This document shows, in pieces, positions 57,001 through 64,000 of a stretch of DNA of 64,000 nt. The DNA lies in assembly GCA_016713025.1 (NCBI GenBank), contig JADJPZ010000004.1, positions 2,542,001 to 2,606,000 on the forward strand, in the 5' to 3' direction. The notes beneath the pieces are model-generated. The model had not been told where the DNA came from. It did no database searches and saw nothing but the letters and a program-made list of their open reading frames with translations. Within the stretch, counting starts at the first letter, position 1. Each line of letters starts with the position of its first letter. This DNA comes from Saprospiraceae bacterium (GTDB lineage: Bacteria > Bacteroidota > Bacteroidia > Chitinophagales > Saprospiraceae). The translations under genes were made by a program, and so were the position numbers.

Positions 57001-59078
57001 GGAACAGTAAGGTTATAGTTGTTACCACCTAATACTAATTGTCCACCGCTATATTGACTTGATCCAAAAACTAAATAATAAGGTGAAGATGGCTGAATCA
57101 TAGCATCCATCCCTGTGCCTACCCAGTTTAAATTTGGATCTGCCATTTGCGGGTTACTAGATGAAAAATAATATTCTCCTGATGAATTTGTAAGAGTGGT
57201 AGCTATCAAAGTACCATCTTGTTTATAAAGTTGCACTCGGACACCACTCAGTGGTGATTCATCAGGATCTTGTGTTCCATCATTATCAGCATCTACCCAG
57301 ACTCTATTTCCAATTTCTATAAAGGTAGGCAAGGCACATCCTACTTCTATGTCTCCCAAACCTGCGGCTTTACCTTGTGTTCCAGCATCATTAGCAGTAC
57401 CACCTGTAGTTCTATATAAGACAAACCCATAGTCTGTCAAGCCAGTTGTATTATTATAATGTCTCACACCCCCTGACCAGCTGATGCCATCCACGGGATC
57501 TACATGTGTCACTATAATCTGCCCCGAACCCGGACGCAATGCCAAGCCTCCAATAACACATTCAGAGTGTCTAAGTTTTGGAGTTGCGTCACCATTAAAC
57601 CAATCGTCATTATAATATTCCCCAAAACCAGGTCCTTGATTATTATCAGGATCATATCCCATATTAGGTCCAGCTTTTGAAGCATTTTCTAGTACAAACC
57701 TACCCGTACCATTGTTAAAAGCTCTTAGTACGTCCCCACCAACATACCCTGTATATTGACGACCATTATCGCCCCCGGGGTGCTGATTTCGATATCCTGT
57801 TTGCATAGCACCTCTGTCTCCAAATCCCAATACCAGTGTGCCATCTACATCAATTTCTAAGTCTGTAAACATGGGTTGTGGATAAACGACATCATCTCTA
57901 TTACTTGATGTATTGGTTATTATAAAATCATTAAAGTCATCAGTCCAAGGAAACCAACCTGTTGCTGTTCTATCATCTGCAGTAGGAAAACCTTTAGGAT
58001 ACGTCAATGGAAAATCAAATATTGTAGTCCAAACACTTGTTAAAGGATTTAATCTATATACATATGCCCTTAAATTTGATTTTGTACCACTACCACTGCT
58101 TGCATCGCATACAGCACCTACATAAACTTGACCTTTGTACCATTTTAATGCAAATGGCCTAAACTGCCCATTAGTACACCCAGGGTCTGGTATGGTCCAG
58201 TTGGCATCAGTAGATGGCGTAGTTGCTGACGTATTATATCCTGTCAAGTCTATACGATATACTTTTTTATCAAAAAGGTTGACCATATACAATTGATTTC
58301 CATTTTCAGTGATATCAATATCACCAATACCAACTTTACCAATACTAGTAAAACCTTGATTGTCAACACTCCAAGCAGATAAAGAAGATCCAAGGCCTCT
58401 CGTTGCATTACTTGCAAGTGTTCCTACATTGATCCCAAAATCTGTATTTACATTCCAACTTGTGACGACACCAGCAACATTGGGATTGAGAACATATATT
58501 CCACCCAATCCTTCTGGCCCCATACCCACATGTCTTTTTATGGTAGCAGATGTAAAAATTCTGTTGGTGTATTTATTATGTGCTACACCCCAAAGTGACC
58601 CTACTTCTGATGCAGATGCTAGTACATCCATTTTGGAAGGGTCTTTGGCCCCACTTGCGTCGTAGTCAAAGCGCACAAAAGCATCTGCACTCCCTGCCCC
58701 ACCGCCTGCTAATGGATCGCCGTTGACATAACAAGGTACAAAAATAGGCGGCTCGTCGTCGCAATAATCCACATTATTTAAGACACCTAAATCCACATTA
58801 CAATTATTTGAAGCAATAAATTGTACTGTGGTATTTCCATCAGTACCCCTTGGAGTACCTTGACGAGCATATCCAGGCAAATTACTAAATTCTACCCTAA
58901 CAGGGTATTTTCCTGCTGGAATCCCCGTGATCACCCATCTACCATAACGTTGGCTTGTGGTTGTGTATACGGTACCATCAATATCAATAGCTGTTACTGT
59001 GACATTATTAATTCCAGTTTCTACTTCATCTGTCTGCTTAATTCCATCAGCATTAAAATCAAAAAAAACTGTGCCCCC
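54027..59078 (-). CDS. Large secreted repeat protein: SdrD_B domains, propeller-like region and SprB-type repeats
   Basis: The main frame of a ~1,830-residue protein. The frame is open from the junction near 59079, although its first internal ATG is at 58934. After an SdrD_B-like opening (VFFDFNADGIKQTDE, then GIPAGKYPVRVEFS), a region with NKYTNRIFTSATIKRHVG, GIGDIDITENGNQLYMVNL and VEIDVDGTLVLGFGDRG-type strands looks like a beta-propeller. Another SdrD_B domain (GNRVWVDADNDGTQDPDE) and 4.5 copies of a 146-residue double Ig-like repeat follow. No standard YPNP-type T9SS tail is present. The protein ends CGTATIQVNGN, an ending shared with the paralogue at the right edge. Adhesion is inferred. 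Confidence 0.83.
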   Translation of the reverse strand, partial: GGTVFFDFNADGIKQTDEVETGINNVTVTAIDIDGTVYTTTSQRYGRWVITGIPAGKYPVRVEFSNLPGYARQGTPRGTDGNTTVQFIASNNCNVDLGVLNNVDYCDDEPPIFVPCYVNGDPLAGGGAGSADAFVRFDYDASGAKDPSKMDVLASASEVGSLWGVAHNKYTNRIFTSATIKRHVGMGPEGLGGIYVLNPNVAGVVTSWNVNTDFGINVGTLASNATRGLGSSLSAWSVDNQGFTSIGKVGIGDIDITENGNQLYMVNLFDKKVYRIDLTGYNTSATTPSTDANWTIPDPGCTNGQFRPFALKWYKGQVYVGAVCDASSGSGTKSNLRAYVYRLNPLTSVWTTIFDFPLTYPKGFPTADDRTATGWFPWTDDFNDFIITNTSSNRDDVVYPQPMFTDLEIDVDGTLVLGFGDRGAMQTGYRNQHPGGDNGRQYTGYVGGDVLRAFNNGTGRFVLENASKAGPNMGYDPDNNQGPGFGEYYNDDWFNGDATPKLRHSECVIGGLALRPGSGQIIVTHVDPVDGISWSGGVRHYNNTTGLTDYGFVLYRTTGGTANDAGTQGKAAGLGDIEVGCALPTFIEIGNRVWVDADNDGTQDPDESPLSGVRVQLYKQDGTLIATTLTNSSGEYYFSSSNPQMADPNLNWVGTGMDAMIQPSSPYYLVFGSSQYSGGQLVLGGNNYNLTVPNNESPAPANNSNDSDATLVSGLPRITINASPIEGAVNHTYDVGFYLTPLCSVSITCNPSHQTNCTPLNGAVSTTVTGGQGNITYLWSSGETTASITGKASGTYTVTVTDDISVGCTSTCQTTINNNTTPPTVTCAKTDNSNCATPNGTATATATGVTYLWSNGGTTAMITGLSNATYTVTVTSTSTGCTNTYSAIVATTTTLPTATCTPMDNTNCATPNGSAMVTTNANQILWSTGAMTASITGLSAGTYTVTVTNTTTSCTNTCQAIVGSTVTPPTVTCAKTDNSNCATPNGTATATATGVTYLWSNGGTTAMITGLSNTTYTVTVTSTTTGCTNTCSAIVATTTTLPTATCTPMDNTNCATPNGSATVTTNANQILWSTGATTASITGLSAGIYSVTVTNTTTSCTNTCQAIVGSTVTPPTVTCAKTDNSNCATPNGTATATATGVTYLWSNGGTTAMITGLSNATYTVTVTSTSTGCTNTCSAIVATTTTLPTATCTPMDNTNCATPNGSAMVTTNANQILWSTGATTANITGLSAGTYTVTVTNTTTSCTNTCQAIVGSTVTPPTVTCAKTDNSNCATPNGTATATATGVTYLWSNGGTTSTITGLSNATYTVTVTSTTTGCTNTCSAIVATTTTLPTATCTPMDNTNCATPNGSAMVTTNANQILWSTGATTANITGLSAGTYTVTVTNTTTSCTNTCQAIVGSTVTPPTVTCAKTDNSNCATPNGTATATATGVTYLWSNGGTTSMITGLSNATYTVTVTSTTTGCTATCSAMVASNLNPPSCTITQNSEPTCSNSTNGSVTVNVSNGTAPFSYNWGGGIMGSTRMNLGAGTYTVTVTDFNNCSTTCSTTFNAPTGCCAINPITLLSNECDDNGTLSKITDNRMLVGILVTNLNNSLSNFTVSVNGGTTINPTTGTYGVPQVYTLGPGTAGGGATFRITVTDQVTGTTCQGFIDVIGNVQCTGGLPNDCPTPKCGTATIQVNGN
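54613..56640. repeat. 438-bp tandem coding repeats, about 4.5 copies
   Basis: The unit encodes two Ig-like modules, one with CAKTDNSNCATPNG and one with CTPMDNTNCATPNG. Equivalent points are spaced exactly 438 bp (54613, 55051, 55489, 55927, 56365). Copies differ by few bases. Confidence 0.9.
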
Positions 59079-59535
59079 CTAAATTTCCCGAAGCACACGC
59101 TAAAGGTTGACAAGCCGTTGGCGCGTTAAAGGGATTACTAGTTGCATTACAGCTAGCTGTGCTTGAAAATGCAGCAGAAACATTTAAACCTGTTGTACCA
59201 TTTGCAGGTATTTCGAAAGCCACTAATTGTGGTGAAACAATAAATTGAGTAGAATTTACAAATGTACTTATACCATCATTATATTGTACTGTAATCGTCC
59301 CAGGAGTGATAATACGGGTAGCTGGCACTGATCCAGGAGGACCAGTGATTATGATATTTTGTCCTGTAGGAGCATTTGTCCATCCAACCTCAACTGTTAT
59401 CGTAGACCTTGACTGGCCCCCTGATATATAACAACCTGATGTCCCAGCATCCAATGTTATACTACACTGTGCGTTTAGTCCAAAATTAACACATAAAATA
59501 AATAATGTAATGGTAATAATTCTAAAAACTTTCAT
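59059..59535 (-). CDS. N-terminal piece of the 54-59 kb repeat protein (signal peptide and first domain)
   Basis: 158 residues as read. The signal peptide is MKVFRIITITLFILCVNFGL followed by NAQ. A beta-rich domain ends in ACASGNLGG. At the run of six G (coding strand; plus-strand C at 59074-59079) the frame passes to HSFF and stops. With five G it continues TVFFDFNADGIKQ into the main frame, so the two pieces are one gene. Unlike most breaks in this window this one needs a base removed, not added. Confidence 0.8.
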   Translation of the reverse strand: MKVFRIITITLFILCVNFGLNAQCSITLDAGTSGCYISGGQSRSTITVEVGWTNAPTGQNIIITGPPGSVPATRIITPGTITVQYNDGISTFVNSTQFIVSPQLVAFEIPANGTTGLNVSAAFSSTASCNATSNPFNAPTACQPLACASGNLGGHSFF

Positions 59536-59621
59536 AAAGAATAATATTAAAGTAAATAATAATTTAATGATTATTCTATTATCAAAAATCAGGTAAGAAG
59601 CAACTTATTGGTTGTTCTTTT

Positions 59622-59671
59622 TATCTAGGCTGCACAATATTAGATCTATCTAGGCTGCACAATATTAGATC
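59622..59671. repeat. Exact 25-bp tandem duplication upstream of the repeat-protein gene
   Basis: TATCTAGGCTGCACAATATT plus AGATC occurs twice without gap (59622-59646, 59647-59671). It lies 87-136 bp upstream of the start at 59535, a promoter-proximal position. It might be a duplicated operator. Confidence 0.75.
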
Positions 59672-59824
59672 ATTTCATATTACAGAAAAATAGAATAGAA
59701 ATAGATATACATTTTAATGTACATGAAATTTTGATTTTTATTAATATTTATATTTTATAAGCATTAACAAGATTGCTTGATATAATTTAATATCACCTTT
59801 CACTCTTTATTTTTTTTGTATACT

Positions 59825-61337
59825 TTATATCTTATTAAATTTACCAGAAAACAAGAATCCTTTCTCATTAACCACCGTGTAATAATACTGTCCTGAATGC
59901 CAAGTATTGATATTTATGCTAAGTTTTGTGGCTTCAAGCTTTTCAAAATGTAAAATCCTTCCCATTACATCTTTAACGTAAATAAAGCAATCCTCACAAT
60001 ACTCATCTCCATACAAAATAAAGGATTCAGTAGCTGGATTGGATAAAACTTTCCATGCTTTATCGTTTTTAATAAAAAAGATGTGGATAACATTACTGTA
60101 ACTTATTTGACTATCAAAATCTATAATTTTAAGCCTGTAAAAGACAGAAGGCATTTTTGTATTATGCTTAAATTGATAAACTTTATTGAAATTCAATTCA
60201 TGAATAGTACCAGCAATTTCCCAATAGATTCCATTTTCTGAGTATTCGATTTCATATTTTTCAACATTAATTTCTTGGGCAACTATCCAGTTTAAAACGT
60301 TAGTATCATCTTTTCTAATACCATCAAATGAAATCAAAGAGATAGGAAGTGCTCCAGCCAATTTAAACTCAATTTGATCAATGATCAAGTTTGCTCCAGA
60401 TTGATTCCATATCCGAATAGAAGTAGCATCGAATACAATGGTGCTAAATGGTAACCATTCTGTATAAGCCAATTGACCATTTGTGTTAGACAATGATAGT
60501 ATTCCTAAAGTATTTCCACCTAAGACAGCCTTAGATGTGTTATTTCCCGTGGTCTTGTATCTTAATCTAACTTCGTAATTTCCATTTTCGATGACATGGA
60601 AAGGATAAGATACCCATACACCACTTGACAATGAGAATTCATCATCTGATAAAGTACTATTTCTCCAATTAGTGCCTCCGTTATCTCTATTAGAAACCAT
60701 CCATCTATCCCCTCTGATCATTGTAGTTCCACTCATTTGTATGGGATATCCAATCGCTACTGCTTGAGCAGGAGCATTTTTTATGGCATCAATCCCTTGC
60801 ATTTTATAAGAATTACTATGCGTAGGGTGTTGAAAAAAGCCCCATCTTTCGTCACCACCTAATACAAAGAACGTAAATAAGTCACCCCCATACTGTGTCC
60901 AAATATTTTGATGTGAAATAATTTCATCCTTAATACGAGAGTCTTGTAAAGCTTGAGGTGCCAAAGCATTCATTCCACCAGCACCATTTTGGTCACCGAA
61001 TGAAGGGCCTCCTTCATAGACTATCCTTTTGATGCCAAACGCAGATGTTATAAATGATGAATACTCTAATTTTGGTATTGCAAAGTTTGCGGGCACAAAT
61101 TCGCCCATGTCCCATAAATTATTAATACTAGCACCTTCATCTATGGTTGAAGCTTGATAGTATCCTGATCCGCCCCCACCATAAATATAATAATTAACTG
61201 GCCGAGAATAATTTTTTTCAATAAAAATAAGGCCTTGTGTTCCCGTCCTGTTAGCATTGCCATAATCTGAGTCATTTTTGCCTTTTTGCCATTCATATAA
61301 TGGCCTCACACGTGAATGCATTTGGTCATTTCCAAAA
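59825..61337 (-). CDS. C-terminal piece of a T9SS-secreted glycoside-hydrolase-like protein
   Basis: About 500 residues continuing the gene that starts at 62430. The frame shift at the plus-strand AAAA run 61334-61337 is repaired by one extra T on the coding strand (to NVFGNDQMHSRVRPLYEW). The middle contains a carbohydrate-binding-like beta-sandwich (NGNYEVRLRYKTTGNNTSKA). The end has LSNPATESFILYG and VKDVMGRILHFEKLEATKLS, a T9SS type A sorting tail. The whole protein would be about 868 residues. Confidence 0.78.
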
Positions 61338-62430
61338 CATTCCTAAAAATATTGCTAATTTGCACGATTCGTCTGGCTGCCCAACGATATCTTCTAAAAT
61401 TTTGATTCGTGGTCCCGTCATAAAAAATATTAGAGTTGCTGGGTTCGAGAGCAACCTGTTCGTCAATATAAGAGAAAGCAGGAAATCCACTATTCCATAT
61501 TTCATTACTATACTCTACATAGAGTTTTAAGTTTGGATTTAATGGTGGAAAGACCGGGTTTGCTTGTGGGCTAGAATACGGATTACGACCATCACTTCCA
61601 TATTTGATTAACTTTGCGAGATTATTTATATAATTATCATCAGCTGCATGTGGAACATTAATCCAACAATCAGTATTGGTTTCATTGGCTAATAAAATGA
61701 CATATTCCCAACTTACACCTTTACCTTGGTAACTATGCCATTCATTTCCATTTATAGGATTGTCTTTTTGATAAGTCACTATATTCCATGCAACAGATTG
61801 TGTTGCATATGCTGGGTATGTTCTTGTCTCCCAGTCCTTATTGATGTCTTGTTTATCTGAATTAGATCCCGTAAAATCCATGTACCTCACGACATTAAAG
61901 CGACTTAAAGCGTCTTTTATTTGATTTGTAAATGTGGTACTAGGAGAATATGATTGGTTGCTACCTGGAAAAGTGGGGCGCATCATTTTTATATCCCTTA
62001 CCCCGTTTGCACCAACATTAGTCAACCTCAGTCGAATATAGTGCTTTAATGGGTCAGTTACGGTAAATATTGCAGTGGTTTTGTTTTGTGATGCATTATA
62101 CACCACATTAGTTATAGTCCCGCCGTATCCAGTAGGAGTTGCTTGACCCGTAAAAGTCAAAGTATAAACACCATGTAAATCATCAGTATTCCCAAAAAAC
62201 ACCTCAGCATTTTCCATGGGCCATCCGTCAACATCCACTGTAGCTGCTAAATTATCATCAAGACCAACCCACTGCCTAGCATGTTTCATTGCATTAGCGA
62301 AAATGGCTGGACATTCTTCATAATCTTTGGCACTATTTAGACCTATGCCTATATAATTGGTTTGTGATATAAGTTGACCTGAAAAAATAAATAATAATAA
62401 AAGAATACTTGGGTGCTTAAAATAAATCAT
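61306..62430 (-). CDS. N-terminal piece of the same secreted protein
   Basis: 374 residues as read. A signal peptide (~1-22, ending QLISQ) is followed by NYIGIGLNSAKDYEECPAIF and a beta-rich domain, then a TIM-barrel-like part with VVRYMDFTGSN, WEYVILLANETNTDCWINVPH and LYVEYSNEIWNSGF. The EYSNEIWN motif is seen in putative extracellular glycan-acting proteins of Bacteroidota and Planctomycetes, with a Glu that could be catalytic. The activity is not known. Confidence 0.75.
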   Translation of the reverse strand: MIYFKHPSILLLLFIFSGQLISQTNYIGIGLNSAKDYEECPAIFANAMKHARQWVGLDDNLAATVDVDGWPMENAEVFFGNTDDLHGVYTLTFTGQATPTGYGGTITNVVYNASQNKTTAIFTVTDPLKHYIRLRLTNVGANGVRDIKMMRPTFPGSNQSYSPSTTFTNQIKDALSRFNVVRYMDFTGSNSDKQDINKDWETRTYPAYATQSVAWNIVTYQKDNPINGNEWHSYQGKGVSWEYVILLANETNTDCWINVPHAADDNYINNLAKLIKYGSDGRNPYSSPQANPVFPPLNPNLKLYVEYSNEIWNSGFPAFSYIDEQVALEPSNSNIFYDGTTNQNFRRYRWAARRIVQISNIFRNVLEMTKCIHV

Positions 62431-62515
62431 AAAATCTTTTTAAGAATTTGACACCAATATTTTGCCATACCCTAAAGATTTTATAAACACCTACATTTGT
62501 ATGTATATGAATTAA

Positions 62516-62553
62516 ATTAAAAAAGGACCGTCAAATATCACAAGACAGTCCTT
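62516..62553 (-). terminator. Terminator of the LuxR-type regulator gene
   Basis: On the minus strand AAGGACTGTC and GACGGTCCTT pair around a loop of about 11 nt and are followed by TTTT. It lies about 80 bp past the stop at 62634. Confidence 0.8.
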
Positions 62554-62633
62554 CGAATCAATAATCGAGAGAAATTAAAACAACAATATGCTGAATTCCA
62601 TTAACTTGCTGTTTATTTTCTTAAGATAGAGCT

Positions 62634-63341
62634 TTATTCTTTTAAATAAATTCTTATAGCTGCACCTTTATTATTTACATTTAATTTTTTATATAAAGAC
62701 TTTATATAATACCTAACTGAATCCATTGATTTTTCGATTCCGACAGCAATCTCATCATAGCTTTTGCCTTCAGATAAGAGTCTCAATACTTCATTTTCTG
62801 TGTAATTCAATCTATATTTTAAACCTTCTTTTGAAATTCCTGTAGCGCTATCAAATTTAGGTTTATAAAAGAGATTTTGCAATGCTGTTTTAATTTCTTG
62901 GTCTAATAAAAATACATCATTCAAGATCAGTTCATTTATTGCACAGGCAGATCTAAAAAATGTCACAGAATTTAAAACACTACATATCGAATAATCAAAT
63001 AAATTAGACATCGGCAAGTCTCTAACATTATCTATAACTAAAACAATTTTGATTTCTTTGTTCATAGACCAAATCATTTTTAATATGCCATGGTGAGACT
63101 CTTTCCATTCTCCTAAACAAAGGTATATAACAATGGCTTCAGAAATGTCTTTATATTCTAAAAGTGCTAAAACATCATGATCTAAAAAACCCAGATTCAC
63201 ATTTGGATTTTCTAAAAAAATATTAAAATTACTTTTTTTGTATGCCTTGGCATTGTATAATATTGCAATTTGATTCTGTCTTTCGTAATCATATTTATTA
63301 AGTGTGTGCTCTTTTTCATTTAAAAGATTTGTGATGGTCAT
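62634..63341 (-). CDS. LuxR-family transcriptional regulator
   Basis: A 235-residue protein. The C-terminal ~65 residues form a LuxR/GerE helix-turn-helix: LNYTENEVLRLLSEGKSYDE (in ~170-190), then IAVGIEKSMDSVRYYIKSLYKKLNVNN in part. The N-terminal ~150 residues have the alternating strand/helix pattern of a receiver domain, but the phosphoacceptor site is unclear, so it may be an atypical response regulator. The gene stands alone between large surface-protein genes and could control them. No sensor kinase is visible nearby. Confidence 0.87.
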   Translation of the reverse strand: MTITNLLNEKEHTLNKYDYERQNQIAILYNAKAYKKSNFNIFLENPNVNLGFLDHDVLALLEYKDISEAIVIYLCLGEWKESHHGILKMIWSMNKEIKIVLVIDNVRDLPMSNLFDYSICSVLNSVTFFRSACAINELILNDVFLLDQEIKTALQNLFYKPKFDSATGISKEGLKYRLNYTENEVLRLLSEGKSYDEIAVGIEKSMDSVRYYIKSLYKKLNVNNKGAAIRIYLKE

Positions 63342-63772
63342 GTGACAAAAATTTTAATAATTTAACAACGGATTATTTGAATAAATGTAGAGAAGCAATT
63401 TTAGCTTTCATGTTTATATTCGGTTATTAAACATGCAAACTTCAATCGTTTCCCTACAATAAGATACTTACAAAAAAATTAAACTTAATCTATTGGCACA
63501 TTTCAATTGTAATATCCTAGTCCAAAAATAACACTTATTGCATTAAATAAAACCAATATATATCACTCTTGACATTTTTGTGTATTTAGAACTTAATTTT
63601 ATATGGCATTTTCTCAAATATGTACATTTTTTTTGTATTTATTTCCAAATTATCTATTTTTTTTTAAAAAAAAAGAGTGTCAAGAATAGACGAATTGAAA
63701 GTACGTTTATTTCGGTTACTAAATTAAGTATCTAATTCTAACTTGTACAGTTAATAATGCTTCAATCTTACA
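63342..63772. other. Gene-free spacer upstream of the regulator
   Basis: AT-rich DNA without a supportable gene. It should contain the promoter of the LuxR-type gene, but no clear TAnnTTTG pair was found. Confidence 0.4.
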
Positions 63773-63812
63773 AAAAAAAAAGCCAACACTCTTTTGTGAA
63801 GGCCCCTCTTTA
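63773..63812 (-). terminator. Terminator of the partial repeat-protein gene
   Basis: On the minus strand AGAGGGGCCTTCACAAAAGA is followed by GTGTTGGC and a run of nine or more T. The right arm and loop match the terminator at 53919-53955. Confidence 0.7.
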
Positions 63813-63894
63813 TGAAAGCTATTCTTTATAAAAGTTGAGATTAAGATTTAGGATGATAATCAAACTGATCTCAAACTTGATCTTAGTCTTAACC

Positions 63895-64000
63895 TTAGTT
63901 CCCATTCACCTGAATCGTCGCTGTACCACATTTAGGTGTTGGGCAATCATTCGGAAGACCTCCAGCACACTGCACATTTCCGATCACATCTATAAACCCT
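63895..64000 (-). CDS. C-terminal end of a paralogue of the 54-59 kb repeat protein, cut by the window edge
   Basis: The last 34 codons and stop of a minus-strand gene are present. They read GFIDVIGNVQCAGGLPNDCP and TPKCGTATIQVNGN, identical to the end of the protein at 54027 except for one residue. The DNA downstream of the stop is also strongly similar (63796-63852 versus 53940-53996). The gene lies immediately beyond the LuxR-type regulator, so two paralogous surface-protein genes flank the regulator and the T9SS hydrolase-like gene. Confidence 0.85.
   Translation of the reverse strand, partial: GFIDVIGNVQCAGGLPNDCPTPKCGTATIQVNGN

Overview
The window looks like a chromosomal segment of a Bacteroidota bacterium, most likely from the Saprospiria. 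The evidence is: TAnnTTTG promoter elements in front of several genes, a TonB-dependent receptor with an N-terminal carboxypeptidase-regulatory-like domain, the parA-parB-DUF5683 and bamD-rpoZ-coaBC-DUF4835 gene orders, giant SdrD_B/Ig-like repeat proteins with type IX secretion (T9SS) sorting tails, and a dockerin-type repeat on a secreted thioredoxin-fold protein. No rRNA, complete tRNA or CRISPR array was seen.

Layout. 1-6.4 kb: the start of a cytochrome c peroxidase-like lipoprotein, an overlapping HNH endonuclease and methyltransferase-HIT pair, a TonB receptor and a frameshifted membrane protein. 6.5-10.8 kb: ygiQ, a REP-associated tyrosine transposase lying inside its own ~162-bp repeat array, and lipB. 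11-14.4 kb: thioredoxin-dockerin protein, FMN reductase and an intact IS4-like element with target duplications. 14.6-25.9 kb: a core block (UPF0173 hydrolase, parA, parB, DUF5683, corA, EamA transporter, bamD, rpoZ, coaBC, DUF4835, purN, CBM48-HhH protein). 26-28.3 kb: a MITE, an IS256 element and a group II intron remnant. 28.3-36.5 kb: OmpA-family protein, pabB-pabC, an acyltransferase interrupted by an IS66 element, holB. 36.5-43 kb: a degraded accessory region with MITEs, a queD-like gene with a premature stop, an AAA/DUF4143 ATPase, an iteron array, an excisionase-like protein, a winged-helix-like protein and an AAA+ ATPase whose two halves lie on opposite strands. 43-64 kb: an endonuclease I pseudogene and a block of very large secreted repeat proteins on the minus strand, with a LuxR-type regulator near the right edge.

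Small mobile DNA is dense. At least three IS elements, a group II intron fragment, and four families of short repeats were found: an 89-bp palindromic element, a TIR family flanked by TTA/TAA, one 102-bp MITE with about 10-bp target repeats, and the transposase-linked array. Several insertion events can be read to the base. Removing the IS66 copy and one target repeat restores a 302-residue acyltransferase in frame.

Caution. Many reading-frame breaks, including those in bamD and in the giant adhesin, are repaired by adding one base to a run of identical bases. This pattern fits homopolymer undercalling in the assembly, so apparent pseudogenes with only such breaks should be treated as probably intact. 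The strand-swapped ATPase, the TGA in the queD-like gene and the IS66 insertion are not explained that way.
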